Source: Denitromonas iodatirespirans (GTDB lineage Bacteria > Pseudomonadota > Gammaproteobacteria > Burkholderiales > Rhodocyclaceae). Taken from it: 64,000 nucleotides of DNA. Shown here piece after piece: positions 38,341 to 47,857 of this stretch (the first letter of the stretch is position 1; every line of letters starts with the position of its first letter). Under the pieces are notes generated by a model, which saw nothing but the letters and a program-made list of their open reading frames with translations, did not search any database and had not been told where the DNA came from. The stretch is taken from positions 1-64,000 of the forward strand of contig NZ_JAEKFT010000011.1 of NCBI RefSeq assembly GCF_018524365.1, in the 5' to 3' direction. The translations under genes and the position numbers were made by a program.

Positions 38341-39024
38341 ATGAGTCTGGCGCGCATCCGCCTGCTGCAGCTGACCTCGCCCACCCTGCCGGTCGGCGCC
38401 TTCACCTACTCGCAAGGCCTGGAGTGGGCCGCCGAGGCCGGCACCGTCTCCGACGAGACCAGCGCCGGCGACTGGATCGGCGGCCTCATGCATGGCGCCC
38501 TGGCCCGCTTCGAGGGGCCGCTGGCCGCCGCCCTGCTGGCCGCCTGGAACAGCGACGACGATGAGCGCGTGGCCAGCCTCAACGACCTTTTCCTGGCCAG
38601 CCGCGAAACCGCCGAGCTGCGCGCCGAGACGGAGCAGATGGGCTATTCGCTGACACGCCTGCTGCGCGATCTGCCGGCCTTTCGCGCCGCGCCCGGCCGG
38701 GTCGAGCGCCTGGCCGCCCTCGACACCCCGAGCTACCCCGCCGCCTGGACCGCCGCCGCCAGCGCCTGGCAGATCCCCGTCGGCGAGGCACTGCCGGCCT
38801 ATTTCTGGGCCTGGCTGGAAAACCAGGTGATGGCCGCCATCAAGGTGGTGCCGCTTGGCCAGTCGGCCGGGCAACGGCTGCTGTCCCGCCTGGGCGACGA
38901 CATCCCGGCGCTGGCCGACACCGCGCTGACGCTCCCCGACGACGCATGGAGCAACTTCACCCCCGGGCTCGCGCTGGCCAGCAGCCAGCACGAGACCCAG
39001 TACTCCCGACTGTTCAGATCCTGA
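38341..39024 (+). CDS. ureF: UreF, urease accessory protein
   Basis: A 227-aa all-helical GTPase-associated factor that couples UreD to UreG. Family blocks are [49 protein letters not shown] and the C-terminal [19 protein letters not shown] 38341 has the repeat-borne AGGAGG upstream; an earlier in-frame ATG runs through the repeat and ureE. It ends 11 bp before ureG. Confidence 0.95.
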   Translation: MSLARIRLLQLTSPTLPVGAFTYSQGLEWAAEAGTVSDETSAGDWIGGLMHGALARFEGPLAAALLAAWNSDDDERVASLNDLFLASRETAELRAETEQMGYSLTRLLRDLPAFRAAPGRVERLAALDTPSYPAAWTAAASAWQIPVGEALPAYFWAWLENQVMAAIKVVPLGQSAGQRLLSRLGDDIPALADTALTLPDDAWSNFTPGLALASSQHETQYSRLFRS

Positions 39025-39035
39025 AGCGAGTCCTC

Positions 39036-39671
<636 letters not shown>

Positions 39672-39826
39672 GAACTTGTGAAGAAATCGTCACGAGCAGG
39701 GCCGAGTGCAAGGCCGCATTTGGCAACTACGCGAGCGAACGACGAGACATATCAAATAGATAGGCGAGGAGTGAGCGAGTGAGCAACGCAGCAATCGGCA
39801 CGCGCAGTCGATTTATTCACACGTTC
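39672..39826. mobile_element. MITE-like element with terminal inverted repeats
   Basis: 155 bp directly after the ureG stop. The termini GAACTTGTGAAGAAATC and the reverse complement of GATTTATTCACACGTTC agree at 15 of 17 positions. The interior is less GC-rich than its surroundings and has no open frame. Size and termini fit a small non-autonomous element or dispersed palindromic repeat. A flanking duplication is not obvious. Confidence 0.6.
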
Positions 39827-39848
39827 TGAGCCGCCCCGGGAGTCCGCC

Positions 39849-40037
39849 ATGTTCCAGCGCATCCTCACCACCGCCAGCTTGCTGGCGCTCACCAGCCTCC
39901 CCGCCCTGGCCCACCCCGGCCACACCGATCAATCCATCCACTGGTCCGAATGGCTGGCCACCGCGCTGCTGTTGAGCACGGCGGGCGGCATCGTGCTGGT
40001 CCGCCGGGTGGCTCGGCGTCGCCCGGCGCGTCGCTAA
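39849..40037 (+). CDS. Small predicted membrane protein with HPGH motif
   Basis: 62 aa. A signal-peptide-like N-terminus (MFQRILTTASLLALTSLPALA) is followed by HPGHTDQSIHWSEW, one transmembrane helix and an Arg-rich tail. The HPGH immediately after the signal resembles the N-terminus of HupE/UreJ nickel permeases, but the six-helix remainder is absent. It could be a small nickel-related protein, a HupE remnant or an unrelated membrane peptide. It lies behind the urease operon. Confidence 0.55.
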   Translation: MFQRILTTASLLALTSLPALAHPGHTDQSIHWSEWLATALLLSTAGGIVLVRRVARRRPARR

Positions 40038-40100
40038 AAGGCGTGCCTGAACGGAGCGCCGCTGGCCGGATTCATCCGGCCTTGCACAGCACGCACCATG

Positions 40101-40127
40101 AAAAACGCCCCGCAGCTGCGAGGCGTT
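40101..40127 (-). terminator. Rho-independent terminator of cobA
   Basis: Read on the minus strand, AACGCCTCGCAG pairs with CTGCGGGGCGTT (one mismatch) and is followed by TTT beyond the arm. It lies about 30 bp past the cobA stop. Confidence 0.75.
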
Positions 40128-40155
40128 GCCGTCTCGTCCTGTCGACGACGGCCGC

Positions 40156-40947
40156 TCAGTCCGGGTCGGCGTCCGTCGCCGAGCCCTTGAACCAGGCCAG
40201 CTTCTCCGCCAGTTCGATGACCGTACCGACCAGCATCAGCGCCGGTGGCTTGACCTTCGCGGCGGCCGCCTTGGCGCCCAGGTCGGCCAGCGTGGCGGTG
40301 ATCACCCGCTGCGCCGGCAGCGTGCCGTGGCGCACCATGGCCGCCGGCGTTTCGGGCGGCAGGCCGTGGCGCATCAGCTCGCGGCAGATCTCGCCGATGC
40401 GCGACACGCCCATGTAGATCACCACCGTCTGGTTCGGGCGCGCCAGCGCCGGCCAGTCGAGGTCGATGGCGCCTTCCTTGCCGTAGCCGGTGGCGAACAC
40501 CACGCTCTGCGCATGCTCGCGGTGGGTCAGCGGAATGCCGGTGTAGGCCGACACGCCGGCCGCTGCGGTGATGCCGGGCACCACCTCGAAAGGCACGCCG
40601 GCGTCGACCAGCGCCTCGGCCTCCTCGCCACCGCGGCCGAAGACGTAGGGGTCGCCGCCCTTGAGGCGCACCACCCGCTTGCCCTCGCGGGCCAGCGCCA
40701 CCAGCAGCGCACAGATCTCGTCCTGCGGCAGGGCGTGGTCGGCGGCCTTCTTGCCGACATAGCGCCGCTCGGCAGTGTCGGGCAGCAAGGCCATCACATC
40801 GGGGCCGACCAGGTTGTCGTACACCACCACATCGGCTTCGCTGAGCAGCCGCGCGGCGCGCAGAGTCAGCAGTTCGGCGTCGCCGGGGCCGGCCCCGACG
40901 AGGTACACCCAACCCGGGCGGGCCGGGTTGTCGATCGCTTTACGCAT
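40156..40947 (-). CDS. cobA: Uroporphyrinogen-III C-methyltransferase
   Basis: CobA (SUMT) methylates uroporphyrinogen III to precorrin-2 for siroheme or cobalamin. The 263-aa product has VYLVGAGPGDAELLTLRAARLL, VVYDNLV, VRLKGGDPYVFGRGGEEA, VVPGITAAAGVSAYTGIPLTHR and VIYMGV. It is not fused to CysG dehydrogenase/chelatase domains. Its position next to btu and cob salvage genes favours a corrinoid connection, but siroheme supply is equally possible from family knowledge. Confidence 0.93.
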   Translation of the reverse strand: MRKAIDNPARPGWVYLVGAGPGDAELLTLRAARLLSEADVVVYDNLVGPDVMALLPDTAERRYVGKKAADHALPQDEICALLVALAREGKRVVRLKGGDPYVFGRGGEEAEALVDAGVPFEVVPGITAAAGVSAYTGIPLTHREHAQSVVFATGYGKEGAIDLDWPALARPNQTVVIYMGVSRIGEICRELMRHGLPPETPAAMVRHGTLPAQRVITATLADLGAKAAAAKVKPPALMLVGTVIELAEKLAWFKGSATDADPD

Positions 40948-41015
40948 GGACTTTCCGTGAATCGCTCAATGGGCGGAAGTATGCCGCCGCGCGCCGGGTG
41001 ACGCCAGCGTACCGC

Positions 41016-41807
41016 TCATGGCATTTTCAGGGTCCGCATGATCCGTGTCAGGTCCTCGATGCCGTCGAGCATGCGCGGGCCAGGGTAGAGGAAGTGCTCG
41101 CCGTCGAGGGGGATGATGCGCACGTCCTTGACCGCCGGCACCGGCGTACAGGCGCTCTGGCCGGGGCGGTCGATGGTGAACACGATGTCGGGCCGCGAGC
41201 GGGCGATCAGCCCCGCCACATCGGCTTCGGCACGCGTGCCGACCTCAGCCTCCAGCACATTGAAGCCGGCGGCGTGGAACAGGTCGCCCAGCACATGCCG
41301 GCGTCCGTAGACGGTCGGCGTGCCGCCACAGGTGGTGAGCAGCAGCGCCCGCTCGCCGCGCGCGCCGGTGTTCTTGGCCCGGGTGAACCAGCCGCGGCGA
41401 AAGCCCGACACCTTGCCGCCTTCGGGCGACTGGACCAGCCTTGCCAGGTCTTCGAGCATGCCCTCGAGCTCGAGCATCGACGTGAAGCCGCCCAGTTGCA
41501 CCGCCTGGGCGCCGGCCGGCACCGCCGCGGCAAACACCGCCGCGTCGGCCGATGCCGAGCCGATCACCAGCTCGGGCTTCAGCGCCGCAATGGCCTTGGC
41601 GTCCGGCGCCGTCGGCGTACCGGTGCGCGGCAACGCCGGTTTGAAGCTGTCGTCGCGCGATACGCCGACGATGCACTCGGCCTGCCCCAACCAGTCGATG
41701 GCAATCGTCAGATACGGCGACTGGCTGACGACGCGCGGGCACTCGGCGGCCTGCACGCCCGCCATGGCCGACAGACTGACCGCAATCATTCGCAGCACAA
41801 AACGCAT
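41016..41807 (-). CDS. btuF: BtuF-like cobalamin-binding periplasmic protein
   Basis: 263 aa with a signal peptide (to GVQA) and a PBP-III fold: RVVSQSPYLTIAIDWLGQAECIVGVSRDD, LKPELVIGSA, then RSRPDIVFTID. ATG 41807 has GAGG six bases upstream; ATG 41819 overlaps the upstream stop but lacks a ribosome site. It follows the matching ATPase and permease genes and the btuB receptor on the same strand, so corrinoid uptake is the natural reading. An iron-siderophore role is less likely given the riboswitch. Confidence 0.85.
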   Translation of the reverse strand: MRFVLRMIAVSLSAMAGVQAAECPRVVSQSPYLTIAIDWLGQAECIVGVSRDDSFKPALPRTGTPTAPDAKAIAALKPELVIGSASADAAVFAAAVPAGAQAVQLGGFTSMLELEGMLEDLARLVQSPEGGKVSGFRRGWFTRAKNTGARGERALLLTTCGGTPTVYGRRHVLGDLFHAAGFNVLEAEVGTRAEADVAGLIARSRPDIVFTIDRPGQSACTPVPAVKDVRIIPLDGEHFLYPGPRMLDGIEDLTRIMRTLKMP

Positions 41808-41815
41808 GGAAAACC

Positions 41816-42595
41816 TCATTCAACCAGGAAGGCCACCCGGCCCTCGATCACATGACGACGCAGCGGATGGCCGAAGGCCGCGCTCAGTACATCGGCCTGC
41901 AGCACCTCGTCGGCGGTGCCCGACACCATCTTGCCGGTGCCGTCGAGCAGCACCACATGGTCGGCGAAGCGGGCCGCCAGGTTCAAGTCGTGCAGCACCA
42001 TCGCCACCCCGGCACCGGCCCGGGCCAGTGCCGAGAAATGCGCCAGCACCGCCATCTGGTAGTGCAGATCGAGGTGTGACAAGGGCTCGTCGAGCAGATA
42101 CAGCGCCGGGCGCTGTGCCAGCAGACTGGCAATGGCCAGGCGCTGCCGCTCGCCGCCCGACAGGGTGAGGATATTCCGCTCGACCATGTGATCGAGCCCC
42201 ATGCAGGCCAGCGCTTCGTTGGCGATGCGCATGTCGTCGCCGCTCTCCCAGGCCCAGCGGCCCAAGTGCGGATGGCGGCCGACCAGCGCGGTTTCCATCA
42301 CCGTGGCGGAGAACCAGTCCGGCTGCGACTGCGGCTGCACGCCGCGCACCTGCGCCAGCTCGCGCCCCGGCCAGTCCGTCAGCGGCCGCCCCTGCAGGCG
42401 CACCTCACCGCGCTGCGCCTCGCGCAGGCCGGCCAGGGTGTGCAGCAAGGTGGTCTTGCCGGCACCGTTGGGGCCGAGCAGCACCAGGCGCTCGCCCGGC
42501 ATCAGGCGCAGCGACAGGTCGCAGCAGATCCAGCGTTCGCCGATCTGCACCGCCAGGCCGTCAGCTTCGAGAAGAGGCGCGAGCGCGGAGCTCAT
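41816..42595 (-). CDS. btuD: BtuD-like cobalamin ABC transporter ATPase
   Basis: 259 aa. Walker A is GPNGAGKTT, the signature is LSGGERQRLAIASLL, Walker B is LYLLDEPLSHLD and the H-loop is MVLHDLNLAARFADHVVLL. This is a FecE/BtuD-type ATPase. Its start overlaps the permease stop by 4 bp. The roughly 25 C-terminal residues (FGHPLRRHVIEGRVAFLVE) are an extension seen in this subfamily. Confidence 0.88.
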   Translation of the reverse strand: MSSALAPLLEADGLAVQIGERWICCDLSLRLMPGERLVLLGPNGAGKTTLLHTLAGLREAQRGEVRLQGRPLTDWPGRELAQVRGVQPQSQPDWFSATVMETALVGRHPHLGRWAWESGDDMRIANEALACMGLDHMVERNILTLSGGERQRLAIASLLAQRPALYLLDEPLSHLDLHYQMAVLAHFSALARAGAGVAMVLHDLNLAARFADHVVLLDGTGKMVSGTADEVLQADVLSAAFGHPLRRHVIEGRVAFLVE

Positions 42596-43572
42596 CGCGG
42601 GTGGCGCACCAGCAGGAACAGGAACACCGGCACGCCGATCATCGCGGTGAGCACGCCGACCGGCAGCTGGATGGGCGCGACCATGGTGCGCGCCGCGGTG
42701 TCGGCCAGCATCAGCAGCGCGCCGCCGGCCAGCGCCGACGCCGGCAGCAGGGTGCGCTGGTCGTTGCCGATGACCAGGCGCACCAGATGCGGCACGATCA
42801 GGCCGACGAAACCGACCAGGCCGACCAGCGTGACGGCCGTGGCGGTGAGCATCGAGGCCAGCAGATACACCAGCAGGCGCAGACGCCGGGTGCGCACGCC
42901 AAGCGCCCGCGCGCTCAATTCGCCGCGCGCCAGCACGTTGAGGTCGCGCGCGAACGGCAGGATGGCCAGCAGGCCCACGCCCAGCACCGCCAGCGCCGGC
43001 CACGGCCGCGCAGCCCCGGAGACATCGCCGGTCAGCCAGAAGAGCATGGACTGCACCTTGGTGTCGGTGGTCATCACCAGCATGAACACCACCACCGCCC
43101 CGCAACCGGCGGCGACGATGACGCCGGTGAGCAGCAGGCGGCTCTGGGTCCATGAGCCATCGCCGCGCGACAGCCCGAACACCACCAGCATGGCCAGCGC
43201 CGCCCCGGCGAACGCGGCCCCGTCGACCAGCCAGGTGGCAGCCCCCACCAGGATCGCCGACAGCGCCCCGACCGCGGCGCCGCCGGAAATGCCCAGCACA
43301 TAGGGATCGGCCAGCGGATTGCGCAGCAACACCTGCATCAAGGCCCCGGCCAGCGCCAGCAGGGCGCCGCTGGTGAAGGCGGCGACGGCACGCGGCAGGC
43401 GCAGTTCGCGGATGACGGCGGCGCCCGTTCCCTCGCCGCCATAGAACGAGGCGATCAGCTCCGCCGACGAGACCTGCACCGACCCGGCCCACAGCGCCCA
43501 CAGGAAAGCGGCTGCGACCGCGACCAGCAGTATGGCCCCGACGACAACGGCGCTACGCGGCCGACAGATCAT
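42592..43572 (-). CDS. btuC: BtuC-like cobalamin ABC transporter permease
   Basis: A 326-aa FecCD-family permease with about ten transmembrane helices. Conserved blocks are LRLPRAVAAFTSGALLALAGALMQVLLRNPLADPYVLGISGGAAVGA, ALGVRTRRLRLL, and VGFVGLIVPHLVRLVIGNDQRTLLPASAL. It lies 27 bp downstream of btuB and is translationally coupled to the ATPase gene. Confidence 0.9.
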   Translation of the reverse strand: MICRPRSAVVVGAILLVAVAAAFLWALWAGSVQVSSAELIASFYGGEGTGAAVIRELRLPRAVAAFTSGALLALAGALMQVLLRNPLADPYVLGISGGAAVGALSAILVGAATWLVDGAAFAGAALAMLVVFGLSRGDGSWTQSRLLLTGVIVAAGCGAVVVFMLVMTTDTKVQSMLFWLTGDVSGAARPWPALAVLGVGLLAILPFARDLNVLARGELSARALGVRTRRLRLLVYLLASMLTATAVTLVGLVGFVGLIVPHLVRLVIGNDQRTLLPASALAGGALLMLADTAARTMVAPIQLPVGVLTAMIGVPVFLFLLVRHPR

Positions 43573-43599
43573 GCGAGAACTACCCTCACATATCCATAC

Positions 43600-45432
43600 T
43601 CAGCGAGGTGCGTACCGGAGCACAACAAATACGGTGCGTCCTTCCGTCGCGAAGCGAGTGCCTTGGGCACCAAGTTGAAGCGCATAGTCCTTGTCTCCCG
43701 CATTCTTGATCTGAGACTCCACTGTCCAGCTCGGGTCGATTCGATAGCGGGCAAAGAGATCAAGCAGGCCATAGCCGCCCATACGCCTAGTGTTGTCCGC
43801 ATCTTCGTACCGCTCGCCCACAAGCGTCCACTGGCCGCCGAGCGTCCAAGGGCCCGTGGTGTACTCGACACCGGTCAACAAGCGCTCCCGAGGGCGGCGG
43901 CGCAGTACATTGTCGGTTTCCTCATCGCGGGGATCGAGCAGGTCCAAAGCGGCGTTCCACCGCCAGCTTCCCATGGTCCCGAGGTAGGTTGCGGTAAGAC
44001 CGGAAATTCTTGCTTTTCCAATGTTTTCCGGCGTATTTCCCCAATCGATCAGGTCGGAGATTCGGTTGTCGAAATACACCACTTTCACGGAATGAGCGCC
44101 GCTTTCCCAGGCCATACCAAGCTCACGATTCCGAGCAGACTCCGGCTTCAAGTCTGGATTGCCGCCAAAGCATCCCCAGATCGGAAAACAGGTCACCGGA
44201 AAATACAGATCGTTGAAGCTAGGCGCCTTGAATGCGGTTCCCATCGAGGCGAAAGCCCGGAAGGTGTCGGTAAACTGGTAACCGTAGGCCAGTGACCATG
44301 TGGTCTTGTCTCCGATGCCTTCAATGTCATCATGACGGACATTGACCTGCGCACTGTTGGCTCCAGCCGCCCCAGACCAGCCGGCGAAAGCTGAACGGAT
44401 ACTTCGCGAATCAACAACGAGCGCGCCACTGGTGTCGACCTGTTGAAGCTGTTTTTCCAGCCCGAAAAGCCAATTGCCCCACGTCGTACGCAGATCGTTC
44501 TGCCATGACACCAGGCCAGAATCGGTAATGAACCGGTCTCTCGCGCTAGGGCGGAAGGTCAGCGAGTCGAAGCGCGTCCCGCCGATCCGCACAGTCGAGG
44601 TCCACCAGTTGCTCAGGCGGTTCCGAGAATACGCGCTCCAATTGAAAATCTCGCCTTCGGTACGGTTATCGAAATTCAGGTCACCGTCGGTATGGTTCTC
44701 GTCAGCGACGTGCAGAAACTGCAGTCCGAGCTCATGCCCGTCAAGCAGCCGCCACTGCAGGCTACCTGACGCCGATACGCTCTCGTAACCGTCCCGGTCC
44801 GGATTCGACGCTGGGCCGCGAGTCGCCGAAATACCATCAGTGCTCAGCGTGCTCGCCGACAAGGCATAAGACAGACTTTCGCTTCCGCCGGACACGCCCG
44901 CCTGAAGTTCGCGGGTGTCGTGACTGCCATAGCGGACCGCGACCCTCGGTGCGGGCGCGCCCTCTCCGCGGCGAGTGAACACCTGAACAACCCCGCCGAT
45001 CGCCTCGGACCCATACAACGATGAGGCAGGTCCTCGCAAGATCTCGATACGCTCGATCTCGGCCGCGGACAACATTTCGAAGGGGGCTTGTCCCAAGGTG
45101 GCCGACGTCACCGGCACGCCGTCTACGAGCAGAAGCGCATGTCCAGTATTCGTGCCTCGAATGAATGTCGCCACGGTTTTGCCCGGCAGGCCGCCGTCCG
45201 TAACGAACACCCCTGCCGTAGCGGCGAGGACTTGCGACAAGGTCGCCTGGCCATGTTTTTCGATTTCGTCTCGGGTGACCACGGTCATATCGGCCAACAA
45301 TTCGTCGACCTTGCCCTCTTGCCGCGTGGCGGTCACCACAACAGCGTCCATTGCCGCGTCTTTGGCAACAGCGTCAATTGTCACGGAAACGGCACCCACC
45401 GTAAGTGCGAGCGCTGACAAACGGATATTCAC
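43600..45432 (-). CDS. btuB: BtuB-like TonB-dependent cobalamin receptor
   Basis: 610 aa (614 in E. coli). The GTG start at 45432 has GGGAG seven bases upstream. A short signal peptide precedes the TonB box DAVVVTATR. The plug contains VLAATAGVFVTDGGLPGKTVATFIRG, LLLVDGVPV and IERIEILRGPASSLYGSEAIGGVVQVFT. The barrel ends in FVVLRYAPR rather than a terminal Phe. It is directly downstream of a cobalamin riboswitch, which supports B12 as substrate. The locus has visibly lower GC and different codon use than its neighbours. Confidence 0.92.
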   Translation of the reverse strand: MNIRLSALALTVGAVSVTIDAVAKDAAMDAVVVTATRQEGKVDELLADMTVVTRDEIEKHGQATLSQVLAATAGVFVTDGGLPGKTVATFIRGTNTGHALLLVDGVPVTSATLGQAPFEMLSAAEIERIEILRGPASSLYGSEAIGGVVQVFTRRGEGAPAPRVAVRYGSHDTRELQAGVSGGSESLSYALSASTLSTDGISATRGPASNPDRDGYESVSASGSLQWRLLDGHELGLQFLHVADENHTDGDLNFDNRTEGEIFNWSAYSRNRLSNWWTSTVRIGGTRFDSLTFRPSARDRFITDSGLVSWQNDLRTTWGNWLFGLEKQLQQVDTSGALVVDSRSIRSAFAGWSGAAGANSAQVNVRHDDIEGIGDKTTWSLAYGYQFTDTFRAFASMGTAFKAPSFNDLYFPVTCFPIWGCFGGNPDLKPESARNRELGMAWESGAHSVKVVYFDNRISDLIDWGNTPENIGKARISGLTATYLGTMGSWRWNAALDLLDPRDEETDNVLRRRPRERLLTGVEYTTGPWTLGGQWTLVGERYEDADNTRRMGGYGLLDLFARYRIDPSWTVESQIKNAGDKDYALQLGAQGTRFATEGRTVFVVLRYAPR

Positions 45433-45450
45433 GAGAACACTCCCTGGCAC

Positions 45451-45470
45451 ACCGGACGACCCCGTCCGGT
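45451..45470 (-). promoter_or_regulatory. Hairpin between riboswitch and btuB ribosome site
   Basis: ACCGGAC and GTCCGGT form a 7-bp stem with a six-base loop, about 10 bp upstream of the GGGAG site of btuB. No U tract follows. It may be part of the riboswitch expression platform acting on translation. Confidence 0.5.
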
Positions 45471-45561
45471 CATGCGATTGCTTTGACGATGGAGCGCCAG
45501 GGAGAGTGAGACAGGCAGGCTGCACCCGTGACCGCCCCCCGCGGCACATCCGCTTGTGCAG

Positions 45562-45735
45562 TTCCGGGCCGGTATCCGGGCTCATGGTTGGCGCGCTGAA
45601 TGCGCCGGGGGGCATCGCCTTCCCAGGTCCGAAGACCCAGTGGCGGTTGGATGCGCCTTGTCACCACTTACCGTTGCGGGGGCAGCACAGGCATTGCGAC
45701 ACCAAGCGGTATCGCGCACCTGTTTCCCGATTATC
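45562..45735 (-). promoter_or_regulatory. Cobalamin riboswitch upstream of btuB
   Basis: Reading the minus strand, the conserved parts occur in order: GGGAAACAGGTGC (P2/P3 entry), GCTGCCCCCGCAACGGTAA, then CGCCACTGGG (the B12 box), GGGAAGGCG, and GAGCCCGGATACCGGCC at the 3' end. This is the classic AdoCbl riboswitch arrangement. It lies about 130 nt before the btuB start and should repress btuB and btuCDF when cobalamin is plentiful. Confidence 0.92.
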
Positions 45736-45840
45736 CCGCGAATGGAAACATTCGCAGGCACCTGAAACATGCGTTTGCCCGCAATCGCGGGCAGTCGGCA
45801 ATAATACACTGGTTACGACAGTTTGAGCGACGCACCATCC

Positions 45841-46398
45841 ATGCCCACCGAACTCATCCTTGGCGGCGCCCGCTCGGGCAAAAGCCGGCTGGCCGAACAG
45901 CGCGCCACCGACCACGGCGGGCCGGTCACCGTGATCGCCACGGCCGAAGCCGGCGACGACGAGATGGCCATGCGCATCGCCCGCCACCGCGCCGATCGCC
46001 CCGGCCATTGGCAGACCCTCGAAGCGCCCACCGGGCTGGCCGAGGCCCTTCAGCGCGTAGCCCGCGCCGAGGGCTGCGTAATCGTCGATTGCCTCACCCT
46101 GTGGCTATCGAACCTGCTGATGGCCGACGCCGCCGACCTGCGCGCCCCGCACGACGCCGACATGCTGCCCCGCTGGCAGCGCGAACACGCCGCCTTGCTG
46201 GCCACACTGCCGGCACTGCCCGGCACCACGCTGCTGGTGGCCAACGAGGTCGGCCTCGGCCTGGTGCCCGAGTCGCCCTTGGGCCGGCTGTTCCGCGACG
46301 AAGCCGGCCGCCTCAACCAGTCGGTCGCCGCCATCTGCGACCGGGTCACGCTGGTCGCCGCCGGCCTGCCACTGACGCTCAAGGCACCGCCGGGCTGA
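45841..46398 (+). CDS. cobU: CobU/CobP, adenosylcobinamide kinase/guanylyltransferase
   Basis: 185 aa. The P-loop GGARSGKS is near the N-terminus; [26 protein letters not shown] and [14 protein letters not shown] are family signatures, with [28 protein letters not shown] near the end. It phosphorylates adenosylcobinamide and transfers GMP to it in nucleotide-loop assembly. ATG 45841 is used; TTG 45823 is possible. It is divergent from btuB and heads cobU-cobT-cobS-cobC. Confidence 0.94.
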   Translation: MPTELILGGARSGKSRLAEQRATDHGGPVTVIATAEAGDDEMAMRIARHRADRPGHWQTLEAPTGLAEALQRVARAEGCVIVDCLTLWLSNLLMADAADLRAPHDADMLPRWQREHAALLATLPALPGTTLLVANEVGLGLVPESPLGRLFRDEAGRLNQSVAAICDRVTLVAAGLPLTLKAPPG

Positions 46399-46447
46399 GC
46401 CGGCCTGCGTGCTACCATCCGTCCGACTCACGACGGACCCATCCCTC

Positions 46448-47482
46448 ATGTCCTACGCCATTTCCCCGCTCGACACGACGCTCGTCGATGCACTGCGGGC
46501 CAAGATCGACCACAAGACCAAACCGCTCGGCGCCCTCGGCCGGCTCGAACCGCTGGCCCTGCAGATCGCCCGCATCCAGCAGACGCTCACGCCGGCGCTG
46601 ACCCAACCGCAGCTGCTGGTGTTCGCCGGCGACCATGGCGCCGCCCGCGCCGGCGTGTCGGCCTATCCGCAGGACGTGACCTGGCAGATGGTCGAAAACT
46701 TCCTCGCCGGCGGCGCGGCGATCAACGTCTTCGCCCGCCAGATGCGGCTCGGCCTGCGCGTGGTGGACGCCGGCGTGGCCCATGATTTCGGCCCGCGCGA
46801 CAAACTCATCGACGGCAAGATCGCCCCCGGCACCGCCAACTACATCGAGCAGCCGGCGATGAGCCCGGCCCAACGCGACAAGGCCCTGCGCTTCGGCCGC
46901 GATCTGGCGCACCACCTGGCCGAGCGCGGCTGCAACGCCATCGGCTTCGGCGAAATGGGCATCGGCAACACCGCCTCGGCCTCGCTCATCACCCACGGCA
47001 TCACCGGCACGCCGCTACCGCAGGTGGTGGGCCGCGGCACCGGGCTGGACGACGCCGGGCTCGACCGCAAACAGGCCCTGCTCGGCGCCGCCCTGGCCCG
47101 CGGCGGCCGACCCGACGACCCGCTCAGCCTGCTGGCCGAATACGGCGGCTTCGAGATCGCGATGATGACCGGCGCCATGCTCGGCGCCGCCGAGAAACGC
47201 ATGCTGCTGGTGATCGACGGCTTCATCGTCACCGCCGCCCTGCTGGTCGCCCATGCCGTGTGCCCCGCCATCCTCGACTACTGCGTGTTCGCCCACCGTT
47301 CGGAAGAGGCCGGCCACCGCGCCCAACTCGCGCATCTGGACGCCTCGCCCCTGCTCGACCTGGGCCTGCGCCTGGGCGAAGGCACCGGCGCCGCGCTGGC
47401 CTGGCCGCTGCTGCAGGCGGCGGTGAACTTCCTCAACGAGATGGCCAGTTTCGAATCGGCCGGCGTGAGCGGCAAAGGGTGA
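46448..47482 (+). CDS. cobT: CobT, DMB phosphoribosyltransferase
   Basis: A 344-aa nicotinate-nucleotide--dimethylbenzimidazole phosphoribosyltransferase that activates the lower ligand of cobalamin. Blocks are [83 protein letters not shown] and [16 protein letters not shown] with the catalytic Glu. It is followed by a 375-bp repeat-filled gap before cobS. Confidence 0.95.
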   Translation: MSYAISPLDTTLVDALRAKIDHKTKPLGALGRLEPLALQIARIQQTLTPALTQPQLLVFAGDHGAARAGVSAYPQDVTWQMVENFLAGGAAINVFARQMRLGLRVVDAGVAHDFGPRDKLIDGKIAPGTANYIEQPAMSPAQRDKALRFGRDLAHHLAERGCNAIGFGEMGIGNTASASLITHGITGTPLPQVVGRGTGLDDAGLDRKQALLGAALARGGRPDDPLSLLAEYGGFEIAMMTGAMLGAAEKRMLLVIDGFIVTAALLVAHAVCPAILDYCVFAHRSEEAGHRAQLAHLDASPLLDLGLRLGEGTGAALAWPLLQAAVNFLNEMASFESAGVSGKG

Positions 47483-47486
47483 TTAG

Positions 47487-47778
47487 CCCCCACGCTCACT
47501 GCCGTTCGCTGCCCCCCGAGGGGGCTGCGCCCTCCTTGGGACGGCCCGGCGGAGGGCGGAGCCCCCACGCTCACAACGGCTCGCGGAGGGCTGTCTTTGC
47601 ACAGACAGCCCGTTCGGCCGGCGCGAAGCAATGCTTCGCGAAACCCCTGCCTCACCCCCCCGAGGGGGCCACGCCCGCCTTGGGGCGGCCCGGAGGGTGG
47701 GACCCCCACGCTCACATCCGTTCGCTGCCCCCCGAGGGGGCCACGCCCTCCTTGGGGCGGCCCGGCGGAGGGCGGTGG
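47487..47778. repeat. Three diverged copies of the GC-rich repeat between cobT and cobS
   Basis: Copies of the family seen at 35721 start near 47487, 47562 and 47703. Each begins CCCCCACGCTCAC and contains CCCCCCGAGGGGG and CCTTGGG(G/A)CGGCCCGG. The middle copy carries an insertion with two further hairpins: 47588-47611 (9-bp stem) and 47633-47649 (8-bp stem). The 375-bp gap holds no credible gene. The rest of it (47779-47857) is featureless apart from the cobS start. Confidence 0.85.
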
Positions 47779-47857
47779 GCGGCTTGCGCTGTTCGCGATC
47801 TGTCGTGGGAGCGGTCGTCGCGGCGGAACCGCACGGTGACCCGGAGCCGCTGACATC

